From Ancylobacter polymorphus (GTDB lineage: Bacteria; Pseudomonadota; Alphaproteobacteria; Rhizobiales; Xanthobacteraceae), in assembly GCF_030813495.1 (NCBI RefSeq), contig NZ_JAUSUI010000002.1, positions 372,001-436,000 on the forward strand: a stretch of 64,000 nt of DNA. Reading direction: 5' to 3'. Below, piece by piece: positions 16,179-25,460 of this stretch (positions within the stretch are counted from its first letter, which is position 1; each line of letters starts with the position of its first letter). The notes beneath the pieces are model-generated. The model searched no databases, was not told the DNA's origin, and was given only the letters and a program-made list of their open reading frames with translations. The translations under genes were made by a program, and so were the position numbers.

Positions 16179-17783
16179 TCAGAAGCCCATGGCGCAGCCG
16201 TCCTTGCGCGGGTCCGAGCCGGCCAGCAGGAAGCCGCTCGCGGGATCGCGCAGGATGATCTGCGCCCCGCCGAGCGGCTCGACGGCGGCGGTGACGGTGT
16301 GGCCGCGCGCTTCCAGCTCGGCCCGCAGGCTGTCGGGCCAGGTCGGCTCGATTTCCAGCACGCCGTCATGGGCGAAGGCGCGCGGCGCATCTACCGCCAT
16401 CTGCACGTCGAGATGGCGGTCGAACAGGCCGGAGAGCAGCGCCGCCTGACCGGAGGCTTGGTATTGCCCGCCCATGACGCCGAACACGCCCAGCGCCTCG
16501 CCGTCCTTGCGCAGCAGGCCGGGGATGATGGTGTGCATCGGCCGCTTGCCCGGAGCGATGGCGTTGGGGTGGCCCTCGATCAGCCGGAAGGACGCGCCGC
16601 GCGAATGCAGCAGCACGCCGGTTTCCGGGTCGATGCGGGTGGAGCCATAGCCGTGGAACAGCGAGTTGATGAAGGACACCATGTTGCCGTCGCGGTCGAC
16701 GACGCTGATATAGACGGTGTCCTTGTGCTCCGGCTCGTCCCACAGCGCGGGCGGCAGAGCGCGGCCCATATCGATGCGGGCGGCGAGCCGGCGGGCGGTG
16801 TCGCGGGAGAGCAGCGTCTCCACCGGCACCGTCATCGCGGCGGGGTCGGCGAGCAGGGCGTCGCGGTTGTAGTAGGCGAGCTTGCCCGCCTCGGCGTGGA
16901 GATGCACCCGGTCGGCCAGCGACATTCCCTCGCCGAGGTCGAATTCGCGCAGGATGTTGAGCAGCATCAGCGCCGCGAGGCCCTGCCCGTTGGGCGGGCA
17001 CTCTTCCACGGTGTAGCCGCGATACTCGGTCGCGATCGGCGTGGTGTAGAAGGCGCCGTTGGTCATCGCCGCGAAGTCTTCCTCGGTATGCAGGCCGCCG
17101 AGGCTGTTGAGATAGCGCACCAGCGATTGCGCGGTGGCGCCCTCATAGAAAGCGGCCGCGCCATGGGCGGCGATGTCGCGCAGGCGCTGGCCCAGCAGCG
17201 GCTGGGCATGGCGATCACCCGCCACCAGCGGCTTGCCGTCCTTGAGGAAAAAGGCGCTGGCATTGGCATCCTGCGCCAGCAGCGGCGCGTCGTCGGCCCA
17301 GTCAAAGGCGACGCGCTGGGCGATGGGATAGCCGTTCTCGGCATAGTCGATGGCGCGGGCGAACAGCCGGTCGAGCGGCAGCGTCGCATAGTCGGCGTGA
17401 AGGCGCGTCCAGGCGGAAATCGCGCCCGGCACGGTGATCGCGTGCGGGCTGGTGCGGGGAATCTCGGTGGTGAGGCCGGCGGCCTTCAGCGCCGCGACGC
17501 TGGCGGCCATCGGTGCCCGCCCGCTGCCGTTCAGCGCCACGGTGGGCTTGCCCTTGGGCGCGTAGAGCACGAAGCAGTCGCCGCCGATGCCGGTCATCGC
17601 CGGCTCGACCACGCATTGCGCCGCCACCACCGCCAGGGCTGCGTCCATGGCGTTGCCGCCCGCCTGCAGCACCTCAAGCCCCGCCGCCGTGGCCAGCGGG
17701 TGCGAGGTGGCGATCGCCGCGTCGCGGGCGAACAGAGTGGGGCGGGACGGGCCGAAAAAGGTGGAGCGGTGGGTGGTGATCAC
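16179..17783 (-). CDS. Gamma-glutamyltransferase-family Ntn hydrolase
   Basis: 534 aa, self-processing N-terminal-nucleophile hydrolase family. GTG start at 17783 overlaps (GTGA) the stop of the upstream amidohydrolase. The large-subunit region has the conserved GGNAMDAALA and GIGGDCFVLY segments. The autoprocessing and catalytic Thr is T356 in DTVYISVVDRDGNMVS, with GGQYQASGQ further on. No signal peptide is visible, so it is probably cytoplasmic, unlike classical periplasmic Ggt. Cytoplasmic members include oxamate amidohydrolase (HpxW) and acylase-like enzymes. In this catabolic operon an amide-hydrolysing role is more plausible than glutathione turnover, but the substrate is unknown. Confidence 0.85.
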   Translation of the reverse strand: MITTHRSTFFGPSRPTLFARDAAIATSHPLATAAGLEVLQAGGNAMDAALAVVAAQCVVEPAMTGIGGDCFVLYAPKGKPTVALNGSGRAPMAASVAALKAAGLTTEIPRTSPHAITVPGAISAWTRLHADYATLPLDRLFARAIDYAENGYPIAQRVAFDWADDAPLLAQDANASAFFLKDGKPLVAGDRHAQPLLGQRLRDIAAHGAAAFYEGATAQSLVRYLNSLGGLHTEEDFAAMTNGAFYTTPIATEYRGYTVEECPPNGQGLAALMLLNILREFDLGEGMSLADRVHLHAEAGKLAYYNRDALLADPAAMTVPVETLLSRDTARRLAARIDMGRALPPALWDEPEHKDTVYISVVDRDGNMVSFINSLFHGYGSTRIDPETGVLLHSRGASFRLIEGHPNAIAPGKRPMHTIIPGLLRKDGEALGVFGVMGGQYQASGQAALLSGLFDRHLDVQMAVDAPRAFAHDGVLEIEPTWPDSLRAELEARGHTVTAAVEPLGGAQIILRDPASGFLLAGSDPRKDGCAMGF

Positions 17784-18664
17784 GGGAGGCGTTCCTGCTC
17801 GGGCGGTACTGCGGGGAAGCCATACAGCGCCGCCGCATTGTCTGTCATGATCTTGGCGGCAAGGGCGTCGCTGCCGCACCAGTCGCGGAACAGGTCGACC
17901 AGCGCCGCGTCGTCCGGCGGATTGCCGGGTTTGGAGGGGTGCGGCCAGTTGGTGGCGAACAGGCAGCGCTCCGGCGCATGGGCGATCAGCGCGCGGGCGA
18001 GCGCGGCGACATCGCTGTAGAAGGGCGGGCCGAGGCGCGAGGTCTCATAGACGCCCGAGGTCTTCACATAGGTGCGACCATTATCGAGAAGCCGTTGCAG
18101 CGCCTTGACGCCGGGATGGTCGAGGCCGACGGGCGCCAGGAACTTGCCGTTGTGGTCGATGACCAACCGGCCCGGCAGGCGGGCGAGGCGGTCGGCTTCC
18201 TCGTGCAGGAGACGCCCGTCCATCTGCATCTGCACATGCCAACCGAAAGCCGCGGTCTTCGCCGCCAGCGTTTCCAGATCGTCCCAGCCGAGCGCGCCGC
18301 CGCCGATCATGAAGAAGCGGATGCCGCATATGCCGAGGCCGGTGAGCCGCTCCAGCTCCGCGTCGCTCACGTCAGGCGGCACCACGGCGACGCCGCGGGC
18401 GTCTTCCCCGAGGATCGCCATCGCGTCAAACGTGGCGCGGTTGTCAAAGCCATAGACCGAGGGTTGCACGACGACGGCGCGCGAGAGGCCGAGCGTGGTG
18501 CGGACCTTGAGATAGGCGGCGATATCGCCGCCGGCGACCGGCGGAAACGGCGAGGCGGGTGCCGGCGGGTAGGTCTCCGCCGGGCCGTAAATATGCATGT
18601 GGCAGTCGCAGGCCCCGGGCGGCGGCGTGAAGGCCGGCGCCCGGGCGGGCAGGAGCGCGCTCAT
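17780..18664 (-). CDS. Amidohydrolase-2 family TIM-barrel hydrolase, PDC-hydrolase/lactonase-like
   Basis: 294 aa. The N-terminal metal-site motif DCHMHIYGP and the late NWPHPSKPG segment match the family containing 2-pyrone-4,6-dicarboxylate hydrolase (LigI) and sugar-lactone isomerases. VIDHNGKF and VKTSGVYETS complete the barrel. These enzymes open cyclic esters or amides. ATGA overlap at 18664/18661 couples it to the preceding dehydrogenase, and its stop overlaps the next gene. It probably hydrolyses a lactone or cyclic intermediate formed by the Rieske oxygenase and dehydrogenase; that step order is inference. Confidence 0.85.
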   Translation of the reverse strand: MSALLPARAPAFTPPPGACDCHMHIYGPAETYPPAPASPFPPVAGGDIAAYLKVRTTLGLSRAVVVQPSVYGFDNRATFDAMAILGEDARGVAVVPPDVSDAELERLTGLGICGIRFFMIGGGALGWDDLETLAAKTAAFGWHVQMQMDGRLLHEEADRLARLPGRLVIDHNGKFLAPVGLDHPGVKALQRLLDNGRTYVKTSGVYETSRLGPPFYSDVAALARALIAHAPERCLFATNWPHPSKPGNPPDDAALVDLFRDWCGSDALAAKIMTDNAAALYGFPAVPPEQERLP

Positions 18665-19659
18665 CGCGACCGCCAGTTGGACAGGCGGTGCGGGTTCTTG
18701 GCGTGGATCGGCAGCCGGCCTTCCAGCATCGCCTTCACCTGCTCCACCGTCTCCATCGCCTGGAATTCGGAGGGCTCGATCATCAGCGCCGCCGAATGCG
18801 GCGTGGCGACGACATTGGGCAGGCGGGCGAGGCGGAGCGAGGGCTGCTGGTCGCGCCCGTCGCCGACATCGAGCCCGGCGCCGGCAATGGTGCCCGAGGT
18901 GAGCGCCGCCTCCAGCGCGTCCTCATCCACCAGAATGCCGCGCGAGATGTTGATGAAGAAGGCGTCGCGCCGCATCTTGGCGAAAGCATCCGCGTTCATC
19001 ATCCGCTCCGTCTCCGGCGTCGCATAGGCGGCGCAGACGACGAAATCGGGCTGGGAGAGCACCTCGTCGAGCCCGACCGGGACGACGGCGCCATTGTCGA
19101 AGCGCGCATAGGGGTCGTAGACCGTCACCTTCATCTTGAAGGCCAGCGCCAGTTCGACGATGCGCCGGCCGATCGAGCCATAGCCGATGACGCCGACATG
19201 GGCGCCGGCCATCTGCCGGCCGAACACCATGGGGTGGGAGGCGTCGCCGGCATGGTAACGCTCGGCGTCGCGTGTGATGTTGCGGGCGAGGTCGAGCATG
19301 AGGGCGAGCGTGTGCTCGGCCACCGCGTCGGCATAGCCGGAAGAACAGTTGCAGACGAGGATGCCGGCCGCGGACGCCGCGTCCACGTCGATATTGCGCA
19401 TGTCGACGGCGCAGCGGGTGAACAGCTTCACATCCTTCAGCCGCTGCATCACCTCGCGCGGGCCGGCTGCGAGGCGGTCGGAAATGACCACCTCGCAGCC
19501 CTCCGCCGCCTTCACGAGGGTGTCTCCCGACAGGGGCTCATGACTGTCGTTCATCACCAGCTCGATCGGCAGTGCCTTCAGGGCGTCGACGGCCCTGTAG
19601 CCGTAGAAATGCTTCAGCAGGTCGCGGTTATGGGTGAGGAGCACGCGCATGGGTTTCAT
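18661..19659 (-). CDS. D-isomer-specific 2-hydroxyacid dehydrogenase
   Basis: NAD(P)-dependent oxidoreductase interconverting 2-oxo and D-2-hydroxy acids, 332 aa. The nucleotide-binding loop GVIGYGSIGRR sits near residue 147. The catalytic set is visible as Arg in NISRGILVDEDAL, an acidic residue in GLDVGDGRD, and His in TPHSAAL. The first domain includes the ISDRL and CNCSSGYADAVAEHTL segments. Overlaps the Rieske gene stop by ATGA at 19659 and the amidohydrolase start by ATGA. The substrate is not predictable from sequence. Confidence 0.9.
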   Translation of the reverse strand: MKPMRVLLTHNRDLLKHFYGYRAVDALKALPIELVMNDSHEPLSGDTLVKAAEGCEVVISDRLAAGPREVMQRLKDVKLFTRCAVDMRNIDVDAASAAGILVCNCSSGYADAVAEHTLALMLDLARNITRDAERYHAGDASHPMVFGRQMAGAHVGVIGYGSIGRRIVELALAFKMKVTVYDPYARFDNGAVVPVGLDEVLSQPDFVVCAAYATPETERMMNADAFAKMRRDAFFINISRGILVDEDALEAALTSGTIAGAGLDVGDGRDQQPSLRLARLPNVVATPHSAALMIEPSEFQAMETVEQVKAMLEGRLPIHAKNPHRLSNWRSR

Positions 19660-20813
19660 TCGGCGCCCTCGGCCATGCCGGCGACGATGTCGGCCGGCAG
19701 CTGCGCCATCACCCAGCGGTTCATCGCCAGCACCATGTCGTCGCGCCAGGAGAGCGGGCCGGGGCGGGCGAGGCAGGAGGAGAGGCCGACCTGCTGCTTT
19801 TCCAGGATACCCACATCCTCCATCGCCACCGCTTCCCAGCGCTTGTAATAGGGCGCGGCGCGCTCCTCGAAATCGGGCAGCTCGGTATAGGCCCTGGGGA
19901 AGCAGCCGCCGACGGAAAGCACGGAGCGGTCAACGGAAATCGGCCGCACCGCCAGCCACCAGGCGCAGTCCTGGGCATAGACGAACTGCACGGTCGGCTC
20001 GATCACGGTGAAGAAGGTGCCCTTGCGCGCCTGCTCGGACAGACCCTCGATCGGCGGGAAGGGCGGCTCCTGCCCGAGCACGGCGATGGAGCGGTTGGCC
20101 TGCACCTGGATGACATGCCAGTTGCCCTGGGTGGGGAAACTCACCGAGCGCTGGGCGCCGACGGTGGCGGCGTGGACGATGCCGGTGTGGTAGGTCTCCA
20201 TGGCGTTTTCGAGCAGCAGCTTCCAGTTGCACCGCGTCTCGATGTCCATGTGCCAGGTCTTGACCATCTCCCCGAGCCGGTGGCTGCCGACCAGCTCCGG
20301 CATGTTGCCGAGATGGGTCATCAGGCCGGGGGCGCTGTCGTCGTAATTCAGGAACACCGAGCCTTCCCAAATCTCCATGCGGATCGGGATGAGGCCGTGC
20401 GGCGGCTTCTCGAATTTCGGCACCTCGCGCATGCCGGGCGCGCCGGCCAGCGTGCCGTCGAGCCGGTAGTTCCAGGCGTGGTAGGGGCAGGTGAGATTCT
20501 TGGCGTTGCCGCAGCCTTCCATGAGGATGGAGGCGCGGTGGCGGCAGACATTGGCGAAGGCGCGCAGCACCTCGTCCTCGCCGCGCACCAGCAGCACCGG
20601 CCCGCCGACGCTGTCGAGCGCCTTGAAGTCGCCGGGCTTGGCCACCTCTTCCACCCGGCCGGCGAAGAACCAGCTCTTCATGTGGATGTGGTCCAGCTCG
20701 GCCTTGAACACGGCGGGGTCGGTGTAGAAGCGGGTCGGCGCGCTCTTGGCGTCGCCGAGCGGCGGCTCGGACCAGACATAGGGTTCGGGAACCAGCGTCG
20801 TTTCCAGGCTCAT
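19656..20813 (-). CDS. Rieske non-heme iron oxygenase, alpha subunit
   Basis: 385 aa aromatic-ring-hydroxylating or N/O-dealkylating oxygenase. The [2Fe-2S] ligands are C90, H92, C109 and H112 (CRHRA and CPYHAW). The mononuclear iron site shows E206, H209 and H214 in ENAMETYHTGIVH; the acidic third ligand probably lies in the AMEDVGILEKQQ region. Start ATG at 20813 is 16 bp past the ureohydrolase stop; an in-frame ATG at 20846 would overlap that gene. No ferredoxin, reductase or beta subunit gene is in the operon, so electrons must come from elsewhere. Family relatives include ring dioxygenases and betaine/choline-type demethylases. Confidence 0.92.
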   Translation of the reverse strand: MSLETTLVPEPYVWSEPPLGDAKSAPTRFYTDPAVFKAELDHIHMKSWFFAGRVEEVAKPGDFKALDSVGGPVLLVRGEDEVLRAFANVCRHRASILMEGCGNAKNLTCPYHAWNYRLDGTLAGAPGMREVPKFEKPPHGLIPIRMEIWEGSVFLNYDDSAPGLMTHLGNMPELVGSHRLGEMVKTWHMDIETRCNWKLLLENAMETYHTGIVHAATVGAQRSVSFPTQGNWHVIQVQANRSIAVLGQEPPFPPIEGLSEQARKGTFFTVIEPTVQFVYAQDCAWWLAVRPISVDRSVLSVGGCFPRAYTELPDFEERAAPYYKRWEAVAMEDVGILEKQQVGLSSCLARPGPLSWRDDMVLAMNRWVMAQLPADIVAGMAEGAE

Positions 20814-20829
20814 GACCGGGGCCTTTCGT

Positions 20830-21777
20830 TCAGCGATGCCCGGCATTCAGGCGGTGTTCCGCCTGGCCGAGCTGGACGAGATGAAGGGCGATGACGGCGA
20901 CATGGCCGGCCAGCATGGCCGACATGCCCTGCACGTCATGGGGCGGGCTCAGCGTGTTGATGTCGACGCCGACAAGGTCCAACCCCTTGAGTCCGTGCAG
21001 AAGATCGAACACGTCCGCCACGGGCGGGCCGCCCCAGGTGGGAGTGGCGACGCCGGGCGCGGCGGAGGGGTCGAAATAATCCATGTCGAAGGACAGGTGA
21101 ACGGGCCGCGTGCCCACCACGTCGCGCACCTCGGCGGCGATCGCCTCCGGGCCGCGCCGGCGCACCTCGTCACCGGGAATCAGCCGGTAGCCGAGGCCGC
21201 GCGTGTGGTCATAGGCGCCGCCGACCAGCATGGTGCCGCGCGCGCCGATATGGAAGGAGCGCTTGGTGTCGATCAGCCCTTCCTGCGCCGCCAGGGTGAA
21301 GGTGGTGCCGGTGTTGAGCTCCTCGCCGGGATAGGCGTCGGTATGGGCGTCGATATGGATCAGCACCAACTCGGGGTAACGCTTTGCCAGCGCGCGCAGA
21401 ACCGGCAATGTGACCGTGCCGTCGCCGCCGACGCAGAGCGGCACCGCGTCCGCCGTCACCACCTCCTGCACCACGGCCTCCATCGCCGCCATGGACGGGC
21501 CGATATCCGAGGCGACGACATCGACATCGCCGAGATCCACCACCCGCCCGCCGTCGCGCGGATCGCTATCCGCCAGCGGGGGATAGAAGGGGCGCACCTC
21601 GCTCGACATGGCGCGGAACGCGGCCGGGCCCTGGCGCGAGCCGATGCGGGTGGCGTGGGTGCCGCAGTCGAAGGGCAGGCCGATGACGGCGATCTGCCCG
21701 GCGCGGGCGGATGTCGCCGGCGGCACGCCGAGGAAGGTTCCGAGCCGCATGCGCGGGGCGCCAGAAGTATCGGTCAT
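20830..21777 (-). CDS. Ureohydrolase-family protein (agmatinase-like) lacking one metal-ligand His
   Basis: 315 aa arginase/agmatinase superfamily protein. Metal motifs IDAHTD (D143, H145, D147) and SFDMDYFDP (D231, D233) are intact. The normal GGDH box, which supplies the first Mn-A ligand, reads GGDG here (residues 117-120), so Gly replaces His; the codon at that position is GGC. The family hydrolyses guanidino or amidino groups to urea or ammonia. With one ligand missing, activity may be reduced or altered, or the protein may serve as a partner subunit. ATGA overlaps with livF place it directly behind the importer genes, suggesting that it acts on the imported compound. Confidence 0.88.
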   Translation of the reverse strand: MTDTSGAPRMRLGTFLGVPPATSARAGQIAVIGLPFDCGTHATRIGSRQGPAAFRAMSSEVRPFYPPLADSDPRDGGRVVDLGDVDVVASDIGPSMAAMEAVVQEVVTADAVPLCVGGDGTVTLPVLRALAKRYPELVLIHIDAHTDAYPGEELNTGTTFTLAAQEGLIDTKRSFHIGARGTMLVGGAYDHTRGLGYRLIPGDEVRRRGPEAIAAEVRDVVGTRPVHLSFDMDYFDPSAAPGVATPTWGGPPVADVFDLLHGLKGLDLVGVDINTLSPPHDVQGMSAMLAGHVAVIALHLVQLGQAEHRLNAGHR

Positions 21778-22550
21778 GCATCGGCTCCAAGATAGAAAGA
21801 CTTCACGCGCTCCGGGTCTATATTGGTGCCGCTGTCCTCATGGACGATGCGGCCGAGGCGCATGATGTAGACGTGATCGGAGAGGCGCATGGCCTCCACG
21901 GCGTTCTGTTCGACAAGCAGGATGGTGGTGCCCTGCTTGCGGATCTCCAACACCGTGTCGAGGATCAGGTCGATCATCTGCGGCGCGAGGCCCATGGTGG
22001 GCTCGTCCATGATCAGCAAGGAGGGGCGCGACATGAGGCCCCGCGCGATGGCGAGCATCTGCTGCTCGCCGCCGGACATGGTGCCGGCCTGCTGCGCCAT
22101 GCGCTCGCCCAGGCGCGGGAACAGCGCCACCATGCGCTCAAGATCGCTTGCGATATCAACGGCATCGCCGCGCGCATAGGCGCCGAGCACGAGGTTTTCC
22201 CGCACGCTCATGCCGGCGAAGACGCGGCGGCGCTCCGGCACATGGGCGATGCCGCGCGCCACCCGCAATTCCGGCGCCAGCGCGGTAATGTCTTCTCCGG
22301 CAAAGCGAATTCGCCCGGAGGCGAGCGGCAGCAGACCGGACAGCGCCATCAGCGTCGTGGTCTTGCCGGCGCCGTTGGAGCCGACCAGCGAGACGATGCG
22401 GCCGGGCTCGACATGCAGATTGACGCCATCCACCGCGCGGATGCGGCCATAGGAGACGGCCAGGTTCTCAACCTGGAGTAGCGGCGGCGTGGCCGCATCG
22501 GCGGGACCGGTCGGTGCGGTGAGGTGGACGATGTGTGCAGTCTGGCTCAT
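21774..22550 (-). CDS. livF: Branched-chain-type ABC transporter ATPase, LivF family
   Basis: 258 aa ATPase. Walker A GSNGAGKTT, signature MSGGEQQML, Walker B LLIMDEPTMGLAP and LLVEQNAVEAMRLSD identify the LivF type. Start ATG at 22550 sits 5 bp after the livG stop; the longer frame to 22667 lies within livG. About 23 extra residues (TAHIVHLTAPTGPADAATPP) precede the first conserved strand. ATGA overlap with the ureohydrolase gene binds the transporter to the catabolic genes, so the substrate is probably not a branched-chain amino acid. Confidence 0.9.
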   Translation of the reverse strand: MSQTAHIVHLTAPTGPADAATPPLLQVENLAVSYGRIRAVDGVNLHVEPGRIVSLVGSNGAGKTTTLMALSGLLPLASGRIRFAGEDITALAPELRVARGIAHVPERRRVFAGMSVRENLVLGAYARGDAVDIASDLERMVALFPRLGERMAQQAGTMSGGEQQMLAIARGLMSRPSLLIMDEPTMGLAPQMIDLILDTVLEIRKQGTTILLVEQNAVEAMRLSDHVYIMRLGRIVHEDSGTNIDPERVKSFYLGADA

Positions 22551-22555
22551 CGCGC

Positions 22556-23350
22556 TCACCTCGCCCGGCCGAGATAGGCGGCCTGCACCGCCGGGTCGGC
22601 CAGCACCTGTTCCGGCGGGCCGTCCGCCAGCTTGCGGCCGTATTCCAGTACGGTGAGGTGATCGCACAGCCGGCGCACCACCTGCATATCGTGCTCGATC
22701 AGCAGCACGGCGATGCCCTGCGCCCGTACCTGCCGGACGAGATCGGCGATTTCGGCCTTCTCCACCGCGTTCATGCCGGCGAGCGGCTCGTCGAGCAGCA
22801 GCAGCTTGGGCGAGGAGATGAGGGCGCGGGCGATCTCGACCCGGCGCTGATGGCCATAGGAGAGGGTGGTGGCAACGCGGTCGGCGACCTCCGCCCCCAG
22901 CCCGACAAAGGCGAGCAGCTCATAGGCGCGGGCGATCATCGCCGCTTCCGCCGCGCGCGCGGCGCGCCGGCCGAAGACGAGCGACAGCGCATTGGCGGAA
23001 AAGCGCTGATGCGCGCCGACCAGCACGCTCTCCAGCACCGTCATGGCACCGAACAGGCGGATGTTCTGGAAGGTGCGGGCAAGGCCGCGCCGGGCGAAGC
23101 CGTTGACGCCCAGCCCGCCTATTTCCGCGCCGTCGAACACGAGTTCGCCCTCGGTCGGGCGGACGAAGCCGGTCAGCACGTTGAGCACGGTGGTCTTGCC
23201 CGCGCCATTGGGGCCGATCAGCCCGTGAATGGCGTTGCGGCCGATGGCCATGTCGAGGTCGCCGACGGCCTGCAGCCCGCCGAAGCGCACGGTGATGGCG
23301 CGCGCTTCCAGGAGCGGCGCGGGGGAGGGGGCGCCGGTCAGCGGTTTCAT
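22556..23350 (-). CDS. livG: Branched-chain-type ABC transporter ATPase, LivG family
   Basis: 264 aa. Walker A GPNGAGKTT, signature-like LSYGHQRRVEIARAL (the LivG form of LSGGQ), Walker B LLLLDEPLAGMN, and the LivG-specific GLARTFQNIRLF. Overlaps the livHM stop by ATGA. Pairs with LivF to drive the fused permease. Confidence 0.92.
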   Translation of the reverse strand: MKPLTGAPSPAPLLEARAITVRFGGLQAVGDLDMAIGRNAIHGLIGPNGAGKTTVLNVLTGFVRPTEGELVFDGAEIGGLGVNGFARRGLARTFQNIRLFGAMTVLESVLVGAHQRFSANALSLVFGRRAARAAEAAMIARAYELLAFVGLGAEVADRVATTLSYGHQRRVEIARALISSPKLLLLDEPLAGMNAVEKAEIADLVRQVRAQGIAVLLIEHDMQVVRRLCDHLTVLEYGRKLADGPPEQVLADPAVQAAYLGRAR

Positions 23351-25383
23351 GCCGCCTCCTTCGCGTTAGCGGGCCGGGCACCCGGCATGGTCAGGGCGAC
23401 GCGGGCACTCGCCGCCAGACCCTGCGGGCGGAACACCATCAGCACGATGAGCACGATGCCGAGCAAAGCGAAGCGGGTTTCCGGATAGGCCTGCACGAAG
23501 GGCAGGTCGAGCGCCAGCTGCAGGAACACGATCCAGATCAGCGCGCCGACAAAGGGCCCGATGAAGGTGCCGAGCCCGCCGAGCACCACCAGCATCAGCA
23601 GGAGGATGTTCTCGAACAAAGAGAAGTTCAGCGGGCTGATATATTGCTGGGTGTGGGCGTAGAACACGCCGACGAAGCCGCCGACGAAGCCGCTCGCGGC
23701 ATAGGCATAGAGCTTGTAGCGGGCGGTGGGCACGCCCATCGCTTCCGCCGCCTCCTCATCCTCGCGGATCGCCACCCAGGCACGCCCGACATAGGAGCGC
23801 ACCAGCCGGGCGATGGCGAAGACGACGACGACCGCCAGCGCCAGAGCGAAGAAGAACTGCGCCCGCGGCGAGCCGAGCGCGATGCCGAACAGGTTCGGCG
23901 CGGGAATGCCGCGAATGCCCATCGGCCCGTTGGTCAGGTCCATCCAGTTGATGGCGACCACGCGCACGATCTCGCCGAAGCCGAGCGTCATGATGGCGAG
24001 ATAGTCGCCGCGCAGCCGCAGGGTCGGAGTGCCGAGCATGACCGCGAAGCCGGCGGCGAGCAGGCCCGCCAGCGGCAGGTTGAGATAGAGCAGCCACCAA
24101 ATCGTCGCCGGCTCGACGCCGAACTGGTCCTTCAGGACCAGCACGAACAGGATCGAGGTGAGATAGGCGCCGACCGCCCAGAAGGCGACGAAGCCGAGAT
24201 CCAGCAGGCCGGCAAAGCCGACAATGACGTTGAGCCCGCTCGCCAGCATGCCGTAGATCACCACGAGGGTGAGGATGCGCAGCCAGTAATCGGACGGCAG
24301 CAGCGCGCCGACGACAAGCGCCAGCGCCAGCAGGCCGAGCGCGGCGGGCGTGCCGGCGGAAGCCGCGCGGGCCAGCCCGCCGTCGAGCTTGCCGAAGGCG
24401 GCGCGCAGCCAGCCAGCGCCAAACTCCGAGGCGCCGCCGAGCAGGCTGCCGCGCCCGGCGGAATTCAGTTCCGGCTTTCCGAGCAATCCCTGCGGGCGCA
24501 GATAGAGCAGGCCGACCAGCAGCACGAAGCTGATCGCGTCCTTCCAGGCGGTGCCATTGGGCAGATAGCCCGAGCCCAGCGCCTCGACGAGGCCGAGAAT
24601 GAGCCCGCCCAGAGCCGCGCCGGGAATGGAGCCGATGCCGCCGAGCACGGCGGCGGTGAGCGCCTTCAGCCCCGGCAGGAAGCCCATGCTGGAATGGGCG
24701 AAACCATAGGTCTGCGCATAGAGCAGCCCGGCCAGAGCGGCGAAGCCCGAGCCGATGGCGAAGGCGGCGGCCACCACCCGGTTGACCGGAATGCCGACCA
24801 GCGTCGCCGCCATCTGGTCTTCCGCGCTCGCCCGCATCGCCCGGCCGAGCGAGGAGCGGGCGATGAAGGCGGAAAGCCCGAGCATGGCGGCCAGCGCGGT
24901 GGCCATCACCACGAGGTCCATCACCGAGAGGTAGATCGAATCGAACAGCACCACCGGCGGCAGTGTGGCGAGGTGGAATTCGGGAAAGCGCAGTTCCTCG
25001 GCGCCCCAGACGGTCTGGGCGAGGCTCTGCAGCACCACGGAGACGGCGATGGAGGTGATGAGCGGGGCGAGGCGCGGGGCGTTGCGCAGCGGGCGATAGG
25101 CGATGCGGTCGACCAGCACGCCGAGCGCGGCGGTGAGCGCGATGGCCCCCGCCGCGGCGACGGGCAGCGAGAAACCCGGCATCGGCACAATGGCGCCGAG
25201 CAGACGCACCTCGGGCAGCATCAGCGACGCGGTGAGAAAGGCGCCGAGCATGAACAGTTCGCCGAAGGCGAAGTTCACCAGGCGCACGACGCCGTACACC
25301 AGGGTGAAGGCGACGGCGGCGAGGGCGTAGATCGCCCCCAGCACCAAGCCGTTCGCCAGCAACTGTCCGAGATAATCCATCAC
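23347..25383 (-). CDS. livHM: Fused LivH-LivM permease of branched-chain-type ABC importer
   Basis: 678 aa integral membrane protein combining both permease subunits. Residues about 1-300 are LivH-like (YGVVRLVNFAFGELFMLGAF, GIGSIPGAALGGLILGL), and about 350-660 LivM-like (GFAGLLDLGFVAFWAVGAYL, LRLRGDYLAIMTLGFGEIVR, AIREDEEAAEAMGV). A hydrophilic linker around 300-345 joins them. Fusions occur in some genera but separate genes are usual. Either of two adjacent ATGs (25383, 25380) may be used. Confidence 0.93.
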   Translation of the reverse strand: MMDYLGQLLANGLVLGAIYALAAVAFTLVYGVVRLVNFAFGELFMLGAFLTASLMLPEVRLLGAIVPMPGFSLPVAAAGAIALTAALGVLVDRIAYRPLRNAPRLAPLITSIAVSVVLQSLAQTVWGAEELRFPEFHLATLPPVVLFDSIYLSVMDLVVMATALAAMLGLSAFIARSSLGRAMRASAEDQMAATLVGIPVNRVVAAAFAIGSGFAALAGLLYAQTYGFAHSSMGFLPGLKALTAAVLGGIGSIPGAALGGLILGLVEALGSGYLPNGTAWKDAISFVLLVGLLYLRPQGLLGKPELNSAGRGSLLGGASEFGAGWLRAAFGKLDGGLARAASAGTPAALGLLALALVVGALLPSDYWLRILTLVVIYGMLASGLNVIVGFAGLLDLGFVAFWAVGAYLTSILFVLVLKDQFGVEPATIWWLLYLNLPLAGLLAAGFAVMLGTPTLRLRGDYLAIMTLGFGEIVRVVAINWMDLTNGPMGIRGIPAPNLFGIALGSPRAQFFFALALAVVVVFAIARLVRSYVGRAWVAIREDEEAAEAMGVPTARYKLYAYAASGFVGGFVGVFYAHTQQYISPLNFSLFENILLLMLVVLGGLGTFIGPFVGALIWIVFLQLALDLPFVQAYPETRFALLGIVLIVLMVFRPQGLAASARVALTMPGARPANAKEAA

Positions 25384-25460
25384 CTGCCTGCGTTGCCTTT
25401 AGGGACGCGCCGGCCCGGGGCGAGCCGGGACGGGTGGGTTCTGCGCGGAGCGCCGGCCTT

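Noticed and set aside
20830-21777. Naming this gene speB (agmatinase)
   Set aside because: The GGDH metal His is missing and the operon context is not polyamine metabolism, so a specific symbol is not justified.
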